The notes beneath the pieces were generated by a model that saw only the letters and a list, made by a program, of their open reading frames with translations, did no database searches and was not told where the DNA came from. The position numbers and the translations under genes were made by a program. Of a stretch of DNA of 64,000 bases, positions 9,660 to 20,115 are shown one piece after another; the stretch's first letter is position 1, and each line of letters starts with the position of its first letter. Origin of the DNA: Oasisia sp. SBJ-2009 (lineage: Eukaryota; Annelida; Polychaeta; Sabellida; Siboglinidae); NCBI GenBank assembly GCA_964017155.1, contig OZ024862.1, forward strand, positions 45,023,462 to 45,087,461, given 5' to 3'.

Positions 9660-10102
9660 CTCGGAATCTTTCGCCGGTTAGCAAAATGGTTGACACGCGC
9701 ATGCGCAGAGGCGTCAATCGGAAAGGTTTTAACGGTGGGTGCCGCGGGGTGGGAAACATAAACATCCTTCATAGCAACTAAGGCCATACGTCACCCGCGC
9801 ATGCGCAGAAACGTCAATCGGAAACGATTTAACGCCGGAAAAATGTAAGCGCTACAACGCTCCCTGCGTTATATTTCGCGACATGGTAACCAGCGACTCC
9901 ATCCTATAAATAGGAAATTAGCATTCCGTTGCCTTGTGGGATAGCACAACCGGACACGTGGGGTATTATGGGCAATCTAGATATGCTTACGTCATCGATC
10001 ATTACTGTCGTGTTTTGTTAAATCACGCACCCGCCGACGTCACCAATTTAAGGTTTACTCAAGATTATTTCCGCTACGATACCACAAAAACCTCGAACAA
10101 TT
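9660..10102. promoter_or_regulatory. Head-to-head intergenic region, copy A
   Basis: 443 bp separate the start of the Ginger1-type gene (minus) from the EGF/fucolectin gene (plus). The region holds two GCGCATGCGC palindromes (9,697-9,706 and 9,797-9,806), each followed by the same cassette with GTCAATCGGAAA, and a TATAAATA at 9,905-9,912 facing the EGF gene. The layout suggests a shared promoter; this is inference. Confidence 0.55.
9687..9858 (+). repeat. Two copies of the GCGCATGCGC/GTCAATCGGAAA cassette
   Basis: Two tandem, partly diverged copies of a roughly 60-bp cassette: GCGCATGCGCAGA, ACGTCAATCGGAAA, TTTAACG, and in the second copy CCGGAAAAATGTAAGCGC. The same cassette occurs reversed at 17,937-18,100 and as a fragment near 48,046-48,085, so it is dispersed, perhaps a MITE remnant. 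Confidence 0.7.
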
Positions 10103-12229
10103 ATGCGTCGCCAGCACCTGAGAGCTGCGTTAGTCGCGAAAATAAGTAATGTAATCGCTGCGCCGATGGCCCTAATACTGGTTCTTGTGTCAATCTACAG
10201 TATAAGGGCTGGACAAATTGGTGGTCGTTACAGACGACTTTCCAAGTGTTCGCTAAAGTGCTTGAATGGAGGAACGTGTAAGCTTAGTTCTAACGGGACA
10301 GCGTATTGCCAGTGTCCGCGAGGAACTGATCTCCCGCTTTGCCACAACGTAACGGTTTGGTCGGCTGGAAAAAACGCAACGCAATCCACAACTTCACAGC
10401 CTCAGCTTGGCGCTTCCTGTGCGGTTGACATGTTAGGTTCTGATTCCCCTTGCTCACTCACCGCAAGACACAAACATCCCTGGTGGAGGGTACATCTGGG
10501 ATTAGTGGTGGCAGTTCGGAGAGTGCAACTAGAGACGAAGGATTCTGCAAATGTTTCGTTTGTGGATGTTAAAGTTGGCATCTACCGCGGCGTGTACGGG
10601 TTGTGTGAGTACTCAGACAATGTTCGTTTCGTTGGAAGATACTACGATTGTCACAACCATTTAGGAGACGTCGTGGCGTTGATAGTAGAACGTGAAAATG
10701 AAATGCAGTTGTCGTTGTGCGAAGTGTCCGTTTATGGAGAACCTCATCTAGGCTCCCCGTGTTGGAGCAATCCCTGCGGTAATGGGGGGAGTTGCAAGCC
10801 AGATGGATGTTATTATACGTGTGTCTGCCCAAAGAGTTGGTCTGGAACAAACTGCGAAGGAAAGAATTGGGCATACCATGCAGTCACCTTGATGCGAATG
10901 AGTTCCGGCGAAGAACCAAACCATGTTGATAATACTGTTGATGGAAATAGAGAAGATATGATGAGGCATGGCAATAATAACCTATGTTCAGCATCCGCGT
11001 TAATGACAGATCCATGGTATGTGATTGGGTTTGCTAACCTGATCGAAATAAGACAGATGTTATTGGTGAATCGCCAGGATTGTTGTTCATCGTATATGTA
11101 TAATTTCGATGTTTTAATTAACGATGCCAAGCTATGTGGAGCCAGGCGACATAACATGTCAGGTGTTGCATGGAAATATATCTGGTGTGTTCCTGTTGTT
11201 ATAGGATATATTGTGCAAATTACGTTTTACGGTCTTCAGGTCATTTCATTGTGCGAAGTGGAAATATATGGTGTCCCAGTGCCATGTCGGAACAATCCAT
11301 GCAATAATGGAAAAACGTGTCGCCGAATTGGGAATAAAAATTCTTATGAATGTCTCTGCCCACCTGGTTTCAAAGGTTCTAACTGCACTGATGCAAATCC
11401 ATGCTGGAGTACACCGTGTCACAATGGTGGCTCCTGCCGAAATACCAAAATGCGGAACGTCTATCAATGCTTCTGTCCTGGTAACACGACGGGTTCAAAT
11501 TGTGAAGATTTCAAGCCATGCTGGAGCAATCCGTGTCACAATGGTGGCTCTTGCCGAAATACTGAAATGTCGAACGTCTATCAGTGCTTCTGCCCTGGAA
11601 ACACGACGGGTTCAAATTGTGAAGATTTCAAGCCATGCTGGAGCAATCCGTGTCACAATGGTGGCTCTTGCCGAAATACTGAAAGGTCGAACGTCTATCA
11701 GTGCTTCTGTCCTGGAAACACGACGGGTTCAAATTGTGAAGATTTCAAGCCATGCTGGAGCAATCCGTGCGACAACGGTGGCACTTGCACGGAGAACGAT
11801 GCTTCTTACACGTGTAAATGCTCGTCGAAATGGACAGGAACAAACTGCAGTCTAGTGAAAGATCTCACTAAAGAACAAAAGGAAGTAAAACAAAAGCCTA
11901 AAGAACAAGATGAAGTAAATAAAACAAGTAAAGAACAAAACGAATTAAAACAAAAGCCTAAAGAACAAAAGAAAGTAACGGGGATGTCTGCGATGATGAA
12001 GGTGATTATCGGTACTGCGGTTTGTATAGGCGTTGTGGTTGCTGCAGGATGTGGCGTAGCTGCCTGTGGTGCGTGTCCGACTAAAAGAGATATAGCAGCA
12101 ACATTGGCAGCCGCCAGGGGAATGAAATCAGTAAGATCGAGAGTACAGAGAAGCACGGAGTTAGGAGACGACGATGAAGAGGAAGATGAAGAGGAAGATG
12201 AAGGGGAAGATGCGGTGTCATCGATTTGA
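10103..12229 (+). CDS. EGF/fucolectin-domain type I membrane protein, copy A
   Basis: 708 residues in one exon. A hydrophobic signal segment lies at about 18-36. Then come EGF 1 (49-80), a fucolectin/FTP-like domain (83-212, PWWRVHLG and LSLCEVSVYGE), EGF 2 (218-251), a second FTP-like domain (253-393, NRQDCC and ISLCEVEIYG), five EGF repeats (395-582) of which three are nearly identical 39-residue units, a 10-residue KEQ-rich tandem linker (589-625), a transmembrane helix (about 634-656) and an acidic tail. FTP domains bind fucose-type sugars in known lectins; a surface receptor or adhesion role is inferred. The lack of introns is unusual for an EGF gene. Start chosen as the first Met before the signal segment; a TATA box lies about 200 bp upstream. 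Confidence 0.9.
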   Translation: MRRQHLRAALVAKISNVIAAPMALILVLVSIYSIRAGQIGGRYRRLSKCSLKCLNGGTCKLSSNGTAYCQCPRGTDLPLCHNVTVWSAGKNATQSTTSQPQLGASCAVDMLGSDSPCSLTARHKHPWWRVHLGLVVAVRRVQLETKDSANVSFVDVKVGIYRGVYGLCEYSDNVRFVGRYYDCHNHLGDVVALIVERENEMQLSLCEVSVYGEPHLGSPCWSNPCGNGGSCKPDGCYYTCVCPKSWSGTNCEGKNWAYHAVTLMRMSSGEEPNHVDNTVDGNREDMMRHGNNNLCSASALMTDPWYVIGFANLIEIRQMLLVNRQDCCSSYMYNFDVLINDAKLCGARRHNMSGVAWKYIWCVPVVIGYIVQITFYGLQVISLCEVEIYGVPVPCRNNPCNNGKTCRRIGNKNSYECLCPPGFKGSNCTDANPCWSTPCHNGGSCRNTKMRNVYQCFCPGNTTGSNCEDFKPCWSNPCHNGGSCRNTEMSNVYQCFCPGNTTGSNCEDFKPCWSNPCHNGGSCRNTERSNVYQCFCPGNTTGSNCEDFKPCWSNPCDNGGTCTENDASYTCKCSSKWTGTNCSLVKDLTKEQKEVKQKPKEQDEVNKTSKEQNELKQKPKEQKKVTGMSAMMKVIIGTAVCIGVVVAAGCGVAACGACPTKRDIAATLAAARGMKSVRSRVQRSTELGDDDEEEDEEEDEGEDAVSSI

Positions 12230-13169
12230 GACTATATTGCAGGATCATTTCTTTAGCTATGATTTCGCAGACAACAAAGCTTCAAAACAGGCCTATATAA
12301 TGGTGTATATGTATTTATTATAAAACCTGCTGTACAAATGATACTGCTACGTGAAGTTTACATTACCCGTACAGCTGCAGACAGGCCACGCTTTACTATT
12401 AGTGATCGTAACAGTTTGACTGCCAAAGAGTGCAACACCGTGGAAATTAATCAATGAAATGCTTTGCGTTTTGTTTTGAATTCATTGTTTTACAAGTGGA
12501 TAAAGAAAGGTGACAGAAGGACAGGAACTGGGCGGACTTTGAATGATTAAAGCGTTTCCGGAGAAAAACTACTAGAAGACAAATAAAATTGATATATCTA
12601 TCGATTATTTATGTTAGTAAATGTGTTCGTTTTTGAAATTTACAAGTGCATAGTATTCAACATGGATAATAACACATTGACGTTGTCAAAAACACTCATT
12701 TGAATTACCCGTTATGCTTGTCAAAACATGATTAAATCACCGGTGTTCTTTCATGCCTCACGAGACATGACGTTCATTGTAACACACAGTAAAAAAACCT
12801 GTATATCTCTGCACAAAAGTCGACCTAGCGTCGTGTTCAACATATAGAAAGCACGCACCGTCTGTTTTCTCTTCTACCACTGAGAGTCACGTAGTAGCAG
12901 TTGGCTGCAAAAGATTATATGACTAGACGACAACAATAATGTTTTGGTACAATTAAGCAACACTTGAGATTCAAAGCAAATCCCATAAAGCAAGTGAATT
13001 CAGAAGAATGGTTTATCAAGCGTGCGAGTATTGAAGGATGAATAATAAAGGTAACTATTCTTTGCTTCGAGACGTCACACAATGCACAGCAAGTGACACA
13101 CAATTAACACAGGCAGACACATTACACAAATAAACACCTACTAATCTGTGCATCAACTTATTATTCACT
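12230..13169 (+). other. 3' flank of the EGF/fucolectin gene, copy A
   Basis: No gene seen. An AATAAA at 12,582-12,587 may be the polyadenylation signal; the matching one in copy B is at 40,596-40,601. This flank is clearly more diverged between the copies than the region left of 10.8 kb. Confidence 0.5.
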
Positions 13170-13376
13170 ACACCTGGATCGCCATACCTGGATTGTCACA
13201 CCTGGATCACCACACCTGCATCGCCACACCTGGATCACCACACCTGGATCGCCACACCTGGATCACCACACCTGGATCACCACACCTGGATCACACACTT
13301 GGATCACCACACCTGGATCACACACCTGGATCACCACACCTGGATCACCAAACCTAGATCACCACACCTGGATCAC
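13170..13376. repeat. CACCTGGATCAC minisatellite
   Basis: About 17 imperfect 12-bp units built from CACACCTGGATC. It begins exactly where identity with copy B ends and is absent from copy B. Confidence 0.9.
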
Positions 13377-13470
13377 CCTATGGAAACTGACTGCTAAGCC
13401 ATTGACGTGATGTCGCCTCTGTCTGAGAGCTTGAGACACTGATGTATTCCTTCCGTCCCGCTGCCCATAG

Positions 13471-13609
13471 GAGCGGCTGTGGCAGGCGCTGAAGGATGGA
13501 GACATCGACATGGTGGTGAGCGACCATTTCCCCTGCACGGCCGACCTCAAGCTCATGGAAGCCGGCGACTTCCTGCAGGCGTGGGGCGGCATCGCCTCGC
13601 TGCAGTTCG
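13471..13609 (+). CDS. Allantoinase, internal exon (metal-site region)
   Basis: 139 bp between a CCCATAG acceptor and a GTAGGT donor, phase 1 out. It encodes [22 protein letters not shown] and then [18 protein letters not shown]-x-P-C and WGGI are typical of allantoinase, an amidohydrolase that opens allantoin to allantoate in purine breakdown; the Asp of SDH is a metal ligand in the family. Exons for the first two thirds of the protein are not in this window. Confidence 0.85.
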
Positions 13610-15109
13610 GTAGGTCACTAGAAGGAGGCGGACTATCTCTCCCATATCAAACAACTCCAAGCGTTATTACGAATACGAATACATTTATTTCAGGTAAAAG
13701 AAAACATATACAGTATGAACATACACACCCATAGCCTCTAAAAGTTAAATATGTTAAACAATGAGTAGATAAAATTAAATAAGGTGATCCGTTAGATAAG
13801 TGTAAAAGTATAGTATACCAGATACAAAAAATAATGATCAATATGTCTGATTGTATTATAAATATGAGTTTATACATTTAGATAAACACAATTTGAAAAT
13901 AAAAAAGTTAAAAGGTGAATGGATAAAATAAATAAATTGGTAAGTTGTATAAACAAAACTAATAAAAACACATTTGGAAGACATTATATATGTCTTACTA
14001 GTGTACAATATTAAATAAACAAATAAACGCGCCAACATAATGATAACAATCATCATAATGTCTTACCAAGTGCTGAATACAATCCTTTGTTCTGACTAAA
14101 GCGCTGAACAAAATGTTCATAACTGTATGGCACCGATATAAATATAAAAAAGCTATTTTTTAAAAGATGCGTCTTAAGCACCATCTTAGACGACAAGGTA
14201 GTGTCACACTGTTTGACTGACGTCAGCATATTGTTCGACAGTAGAGGGACCACATTAGCGAAAGCTCGTTTTCCGAACTATTTACATGTATGTACACACC
14301 CGTGAACGGGACATACATCCCGGATTTGATGGTGTCAAAATAAAGTTTTATTATTATTATTATTATTATTATTGAAGCGTGTGGGTGGCACTTTTAGGAG
14401 ACCAGCCGAATTTGAGAGACTATTCGAAAGAAGGTCGGATACATATTGCGGTGCAAGTCCGTGGAGTGCCTAGAATGTAACCAAGATAATTTTTAAACGA
14501 AATTCCGACTTGGATTAGTAACCAATGCATGCAATATTGGTGTTATGTGTTCGTGCTTGATGTTTCGCGTCATCAGAAGAGCAATAGTGTTCTGAATTAT
14601 ATCCAATGGTATCACAGTTTGTCAAAAACAATTATCCGCCCGTTTATCTTTTCAACTTGCGAGATTTCTTAGTTGTGTAGTCTTCTTAGACTGAACCAAG
14701 AAACCGACAATGAATTGCGATTTATTTTATCATAGTATCCGCCATCCCTTGGCATTGTTTTATTTGCCATTATATCATACAATAACAGCGAATATGTTTA
14801 GAATCATTTGAACTCATGTTTGGGTAACATGAAATTGAAAATTTATTTTGCTTGGTAGTTTCACGACTACTAAACTACATAAAACATTCCACAAGCGAGT
14901 TACCATGTTGCTATCGATACTGCCAGAGGCTAAGTTGGCTCATTCGCAAAATGAATTTGAAATAACACAATTGAACAAAATCTTCAATCTGCCCTAGCTT
15001 AAAACATACCTGCCGTAGTCACGCAGAACCAATGGAAAAGTTCCAGTGATGTAATTACGACAGTGCACTTAAAGAGCAATGTAAAATTCATGTTACATTT
15101 TCTCCTTAG
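13610..15109 (+). other. Allantoinase intron with LINE relic
   Basis: Intron between two allantoinase exons with matching phase. It is AT-rich and contains the LINE relic described at 14,053-14,290 and an (ATT)n tract at 14,349-14,374. Confidence 0.7.
14053..14290 (-). mobile_element. Degenerate non-LTR retrotransposon 3' coding relic
   Basis: The minus strand reads GKRAFANVVPLL, then KMVLKTHLLKNSFF, which resembles the C-terminal end of CR1-like ORF2 proteins (G-x-R-x-F, then FK-x2-LKTHLF). The rest of the element is not recognisable. Weak but consistent with the neighbouring tail-like (ATT)n tract. Confidence 0.3.
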
Positions 15110-15282
15110 GGTTGTCCCTGTTCTGGACGCATGCGCTGAAGGTTGATCTGACGCTCGGTGACGTTGCACGGCTGCTCTGTGTGAAACCGGCGGCGCTGTG
15201 CAGCATGGGGAACAGGAAAGGCGCCATTACTGTCGGATATGACGCCGATTTCGTCATCTGGGATCCGAAGAATACGTTCAAG
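15110..15282 (+). CDS. Allantoinase, internal exon
   Basis: 173 bp, phase 1 in and phase 0 out, joining the exon at 13,471. It encodes GLSLFWTHALK, LGDVARLLCVKPAALC and GNRKGAITVGYDADFVIWDP. The RKG-x-I-x3-GYDAD-x-VIWDP run is highly typical of allantoinase. Acceptor CTCCTTAG and donor GTAGGC are good. Confidence 0.88.
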
Positions 15283-15789
15283 GTAGGCAACGATGGCTGA
15301 CGTTTCGACGTGGGGTACAACTTGATTTTGTGCAGACGAAACATCGCGACAATAACAGTCCCGTTCCCATATTCTGCTATATGCTTTTGTTGCTTTATGA
15401 TGCACACTCACACATGTACGCACACGTACATGTACACGCATACTCACGCACGTAAGCGCGCTCTCGCACTCTGTATTAAAGATTAATGACAAAAGGAGGC
15501 TCCATTTAATGCAATCATTTACCTTACCTTAGAATACCTTCCCTTAGGACGGTTCTGATCGTAGGATGCTGTGTTCCTTCCTCTGTGATCAGCTCTTCGT
15601 TTTCGTAATCTAGTAATATGACATCGCGTGTTCCGGTTCTATTGTTAATTACGGTACTTCAAAATCATACACAATATTCTGGGTATACAAGAATTTGTCT
15701 AGTCATTTGTCTTTCTATCGTCGAGGATAAGCCCGAATATGGCCAAACACATCCGCAATCATAGTATCAATTATTTGTTATCTTATAGG

Positions 15790-15822
15790 TTGAACCGAGT
15801 ATCATCCAGCACAAGAACAAGG
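15790..15822 (+). CDS. Allantoinase, probable 33-bp exon
   Basis: After a TCTTATAG acceptor the frame continues as VEPSIIQHKNK, matching the IxHKNK block that follows in allantoinases, in the right phase after the previous exon. The following donor, GTCGGT, is weak, so the 3' border is uncertain. Confidence 0.6.
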
Positions 15823-17047
15823 TCGGTGTTACTATGTTACGATCTACTTAATAAAACAATTAAACTATTCGTCATGAACATAATTAAAATAATAAGGACT
15901 ATGACAGCTAAACGAGTAATTATAATATAGCTGTATGCGTGTAATTGTACCATGTACTACTGTTAATTGACCAACTGCAAATATCTTAAAGTAACCGTAA
16001 ATAATAAGGAGACCAGCGGGTCGAGAAATAAAAAAAATACGGTTTTCAGATCATGTCATTTTCAGATGCATTGGTATCTTATACAGCTCTGTGCAAGAGC
16101 ATATTTCAATATTTCAAGAATGAATACCAATAAAAACATCATTTATAACATGCCCCTCGTTCTTCAAGAAGCAAAATCCACCGTGGTAGCCATTTTTAAA
16201 TGTCCGGGAATGACTAAAAAGAACGTTCGAGTCCAGAGACACGCCGCGTAGTAAATCCGCCATGTTTGTAACCGTCTTGTCCGGAAGTTTACACATAACC
16301 GGATGTGGTGTTCTGGGAGTTCTAGAATATAATTATATGCATCTATTTCGGGAAAATGTATGCGACCTCTACTGCCATATAAGGATTTGTTACGCGATCC
16401 ATGGCTCATTATAATATCGCGTAAATATCTAATCCAATGAACGCGCCCGGCGCACCAATGATCGCATCATCGCCCAATCAGCGCCGTTTCCGGCAGCTGC
16501 AGGATGAGAAAGCAAATGGCGTCGACCGACAAAACGTTAACAATTCGTCACGCATTTTGGGTCAAAAAGACACTTATAAATAAGGTTGGCACAATAATAA
16601 AATGTTGTTCCTATATGAATCTGATGCCTGGTAGTCATGTTCATTATGCAGACACTTATAAATGATTTAGTTAAAGGTTATTAGTGGTTTCTAGGTGTGC
16701 TGTCAATAGTATATGACATACTGTCGTTTTTTGTCATTTTCTCAAAATCACGTTTTTGCACATTTGTGAAATTTCAAATAATTATTCCCCAAAAATTATG
16801 AAAGATAGACATCTGCAATGTGTTCCATATGTTCACATGTTAGTGACACACACAATAAGACTCATTTGACCATGGCAGCTGACTACTTGGAGTTGTCAGA
16901 TATGAAACACTACAGTTGACCAACGTCCAAAAAACGTTATTTCTGAAAAATCATTTTACAAGCATAGAACACATTAGATCTTTCAAGCTCAAACCACCTT
17001 ATTGTATGAAGGGACATTCTAGCTAATGAATTTGAGCAGTTCCATGA
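15823..17047. other. Non-coding stretch within the allantoinase gene
   Basis: Probable last intron. I see no exon with good borders and no recognisable repeat. Confidence 0.5.
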
Positions 17048-17182
17048 ACACCATACGCCGGTGAGATTCTACGAGGTGTAGTTCAACGGACGGTCGTAGC
17101 AGGCGAGACTGTCTTCGAGAACGGGGCAATATCCGATTCACCCAAAGGGCGGCTAGTCTTTCCGAAGCAGATCGAGATATGA
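17048..17182 (+). pseudogene. Allantoinase, last exon, possibly with damaged 5' border
   Basis: The frame TPYAGEILRGVVQRTVVAG, then ETVFENGAISDSPKGRL and a stop, matches the C-terminus of allantoinases (TPY, V-x2-T-V-x-G, VF-x-NG). Directly upstream is an in-frame TGA and no AG acceptor at the expected place before TPY, so the exon may no longer be spliced correctly. Either the gene is decaying or a distant acceptor is used. Confidence 0.65.
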
Positions 17183-17936
17183 CACTGTAAATAGGATCTA
17201 TCAATATAGGACGCAATGAGGCATATTTTCGATTTATTTGACTTAGGTCTAGTTGACTAATACTGCCGTTTACGTGGTGTTTGCTATTTTTCTCGTATAT
17301 ATAAGAAACTACAAGTGTGTAGTAGCGTTGGCACTGGCTAGAGCTTCGGACTGTCGACAAAGAGAATCCGGGGTCGAATTATGGCACTCTACATTGCTCC
17401 AGTTCACTCAGCTATATGAATGAGTATCCGACAATATTATGTATGTAAAGACAGTGATAGATATGTGTATAAGAATAGTCTTCGCCCATTAATTTAATAT
17501 GGGTGCTTTCCAGAGAAGCCAAAATGGTGTTCGGTTAAACAGGATTAAAGTTTATACCAAACAATTCTCATATATGAGTATTTTCTTATGGGATTACTTA
17601 GCATATACATTATAACTTGAAAGATAATGGTTGATACAAAATCAACTACCCGGTTTCTACTCGAAGTCGCTATATTGAAAAATGAATAATTGGACATATG
17701 TTGTGTACGCAGTTATAGGCATGTTTAGTGGGGCTTAGTGCAGATTGTGTTTGATATAAGCTTGGGCAAGGGTATGGTCTTCGGAGACATTCAATTAGCA
17801 TTGAGCGGTTTTCATCGTTAAATTTCCGTGACTTGAAAAATTACGGCAAACAAAAGCAAGTACCACCACTAGGCTAAGTACTTCTATCCGTTTAATCGAG
17901 TCATAAACTACCCTGTATATAAGGGTAGTGACGCTG

Positions 17937-18110
17937 TCGCGCTTACATTTTTCCGATCGTTAAAACCTTTCCGATTGACGTTTCTGCGCATGCGCGTATC
18001 TAGGGGATTAACGTAAGCGCTACCTACGATGGTCGCGCTTACATTTTTCCGACCGTTAAAAACGTTCCGATTGACGTTTCTGCGCATGCGCGCATCTAGA
18101 GGCGCGCGCG
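17937..18110 (-). repeat. Tandem pair of GCGCTTACATTTTTCCG cassettes
   Basis: Two copies (17,937-18,002 and 18,033-18,100) of the cassette that lies in the opposite orientation upstream of the EGF genes. Each has GCGCTTACATTTTTCCG, CCGATTGACGTTTCTGCGC and the GCGCATGCGC core. Between them an inverted end, AACGTAAGCGCTAC, is present, so the unit may have small terminal inverted repeats. Confidence 0.75.
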
Positions 18111-19421
18111 TCAGAGCTAGCTAGCAACGAAGGTTGATGCTCACAAGTATTTGGGAGTTTGAGCGTTATAGCTCGGACTAATTGGACCAGTGCCAGCGGA
18201 TAACAAAGCGCTGTCACGGGTTACGATTAATCGTGCTAGGATTTACTGCTACATATTTAGTAAATAAAAATATAGTAGGATACAAAGCTCTATTGTTTAT
18301 TTATCCTTAATAGTAATTGGATGGATAAATAAATAGTTGCACCAAGTTTGGCATAACAAAGTTTTGTAATTTGTTGTGTATTAAGTGGATTAAATTTGCA
18401 TTTAACGCGTACAAGGGCAGACAGTAATTACTTATATATTATAGTAGTTTATTTCACTCTGGGCAATCATACATATTGAAATAGGTACATAAAACATGCA
18501 AAGTATATTTGTTAAAATATATTGTAATAATAATATATAATTGAAGACATTAGCATAAATATAAAATTTATTAAAATGTAGAGAATATAGTAAATGTATC
18601 TATAAAACACATTTAAATTATATTTAAATCATTAAAACAAATTGTCTGTGATTATTTGACTAAACTTATTAAAAAATTATAAATACTTTAAAACATTAAA
18701 ATAAATAGATCTAAAGAATAAATTAAGGTTTTACAATATTTTACACATATCCAGGAAAGTTTGTTAAGAGTCACTGTGAGTTCTTTTGGTTGGACAGGCA
18801 CCAGTTTATAAAACAGTTCTTGGACCTGTTGGTTTTTACTCTGGGTAAAGATCGAATATTGAGTATGGCATCGTGTATTGTAGTCCTTGGTTTTGGTAGT
18901 AGTTCATGCAGTTTGTGCTGCGGCTCTTCGATTTGTGTGAAGATTAACAATATTTATATTATATAGTGACCAGTTTCCTCTAGTCTATGTTTAAATGCTT
19001 AAAGACATTACTGAAGTAACATGAAATGTATTTGTTACATTTATTAAAATAACATCATGATCAACGTCTTACCTTCAGGAGTAAATGTAAAAAGATAATG
19101 TTATTTATGTTCAGTGATGTTTTGTTGAAATGAATCCTTACTGATATTTTATTGTATTCTAAATTTACTTCGTGAATAAGCCTGTAGGAGTTGTGTGTAA
19201 GTGAAAATATTGGTGTCCTCTATACATACTATAAATAGCACATTATGTTATTGTTTTAATAATGGCCTTTAAGTCTAATATGAACATAACTGGACCTAAT
19301 ACAATTCTTTGTGGTATAACTCATGTGGCCGCCATTACGTCTGAACTGGATTGATTAGACAAACACTGTTGCCTAGTTCATTACAGAAGCATAGCAGACA
19401 ACACTCCTCATTCAATAACAA
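18111..19421. other. AT-rich intergenic region
   Basis: Between the end of the allantoinase gene and the 3' end of the Ginger1-type gene. No gene or clear repeat seen. Confidence 0.5.
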
Positions 19422-19427
19422 TTTATT
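19422..19427 (-). terminator. Polyadenylation signal of the Ginger1-type gene
   Basis: AATAAA on the minus strand, 58 bp past the stop codon at 19,485. Confidence 0.6.
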
Positions 19428-19484
19428 GTAAAAATTAAAATAATCCCAATCTCTCTTGTGTGGCTGTGGCTGACTTCTCCTGTT

Positions 19485-19745
19485 CTACTGCAGTCGCACA
19501 GTGCAGTATTTGCAGTGGAACACTGACGGCTTCGTGGTGACCTCGGCACACTGGCAGTGCCACCATGTGAAGCAGTTGTCACATGCCACCCAGTCTGTGC
19601 TGTCTATGTGGTGCTGGCAGGTGGGGTTGCAATAGTTATTGCGGTCCTGGTCTACCAGTCGGGCGGTGACATAGGTTCTGTACCCGGAAGCCTGGGCTTG
19701 GCCCATCACACCTACTGGCACATCCTTTGCCAAAGCCTCAGCATT
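19485..19745 (-). CDS. Ginger1-type gene, exon 16 (PHD-like finger, stop)
   Basis: Starts after TTATTGTAG and encodes NAEALAKDVPV, then a Cys/His cluster NYCNPTC, HHIDSTDWVACDNC, WWHCQC and HCKYC. Spacing and the W-VACDNC-x2-WWH core are those of a PHD finger, a module that often reads histone tails. Stop at 19,485. Confidence 0.85.
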   Translation of the reverse strand, partial: NAEALAKDVPVGVMGQAQASGYRTYVTARLVDQDRNNYCNPTCQHHIDSTDWVACDNCFTWWHCQCAEVTTKPSVFHCKYCTVRLQ

Positions 19746-20115
19746 CTACAATAATAATTTGTTTCATTTAATACTAAGTTTAATGATGCTATAGTAAATT
19801 ATTGTGTTATGCATGATCTGAGTTGTTAGCACATTTCTAACATCGGCTCAAGGCTAGAGATGCACCAGAGAAATTATCTTGGACAATTGTATTTACTTGG
19901 TACTAGTAATCAAAGTACTTGATGATTACTTATCAATTTGAAATGTATCAGGGTTATATTATAGTAATACAACATATGATATTTCAGTATCAGTTCACAT
20001 GCAGGGCAGGAACTAACCAACTGGTAACATTAACTAAGCCAGATCACACATATGAAAATGATTATGATTAAATAAGAAATTGTGCAAAGACTTATTTCTC
20101 ATCACAAAGGCTTAC

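Noticed and set aside
11211..11855. 214-codon frame in the EGF gene, other frame
   Set aside because: Shadow of the tandem EGF units; the repeated Ala-Gly-Ala-Ile-Arg pattern mirrors the EGF repeat.
13170..13376. 12-bp repeat as a CRISPR array
   Set aside because: Units are contiguous without unique spacers, in a eukaryotic genome.
15093..15492. Minus-strand frames of 104 and 128 codons
   Set aside because: Antisense to an allantoinase exon with good splice sites and protein match.
17019..17360. 113-codon minus-strand frame
   Set aside because: The plus strand of the same stretch carries a clear allantoinase C-terminus; the minus frame has no recognisable feature.
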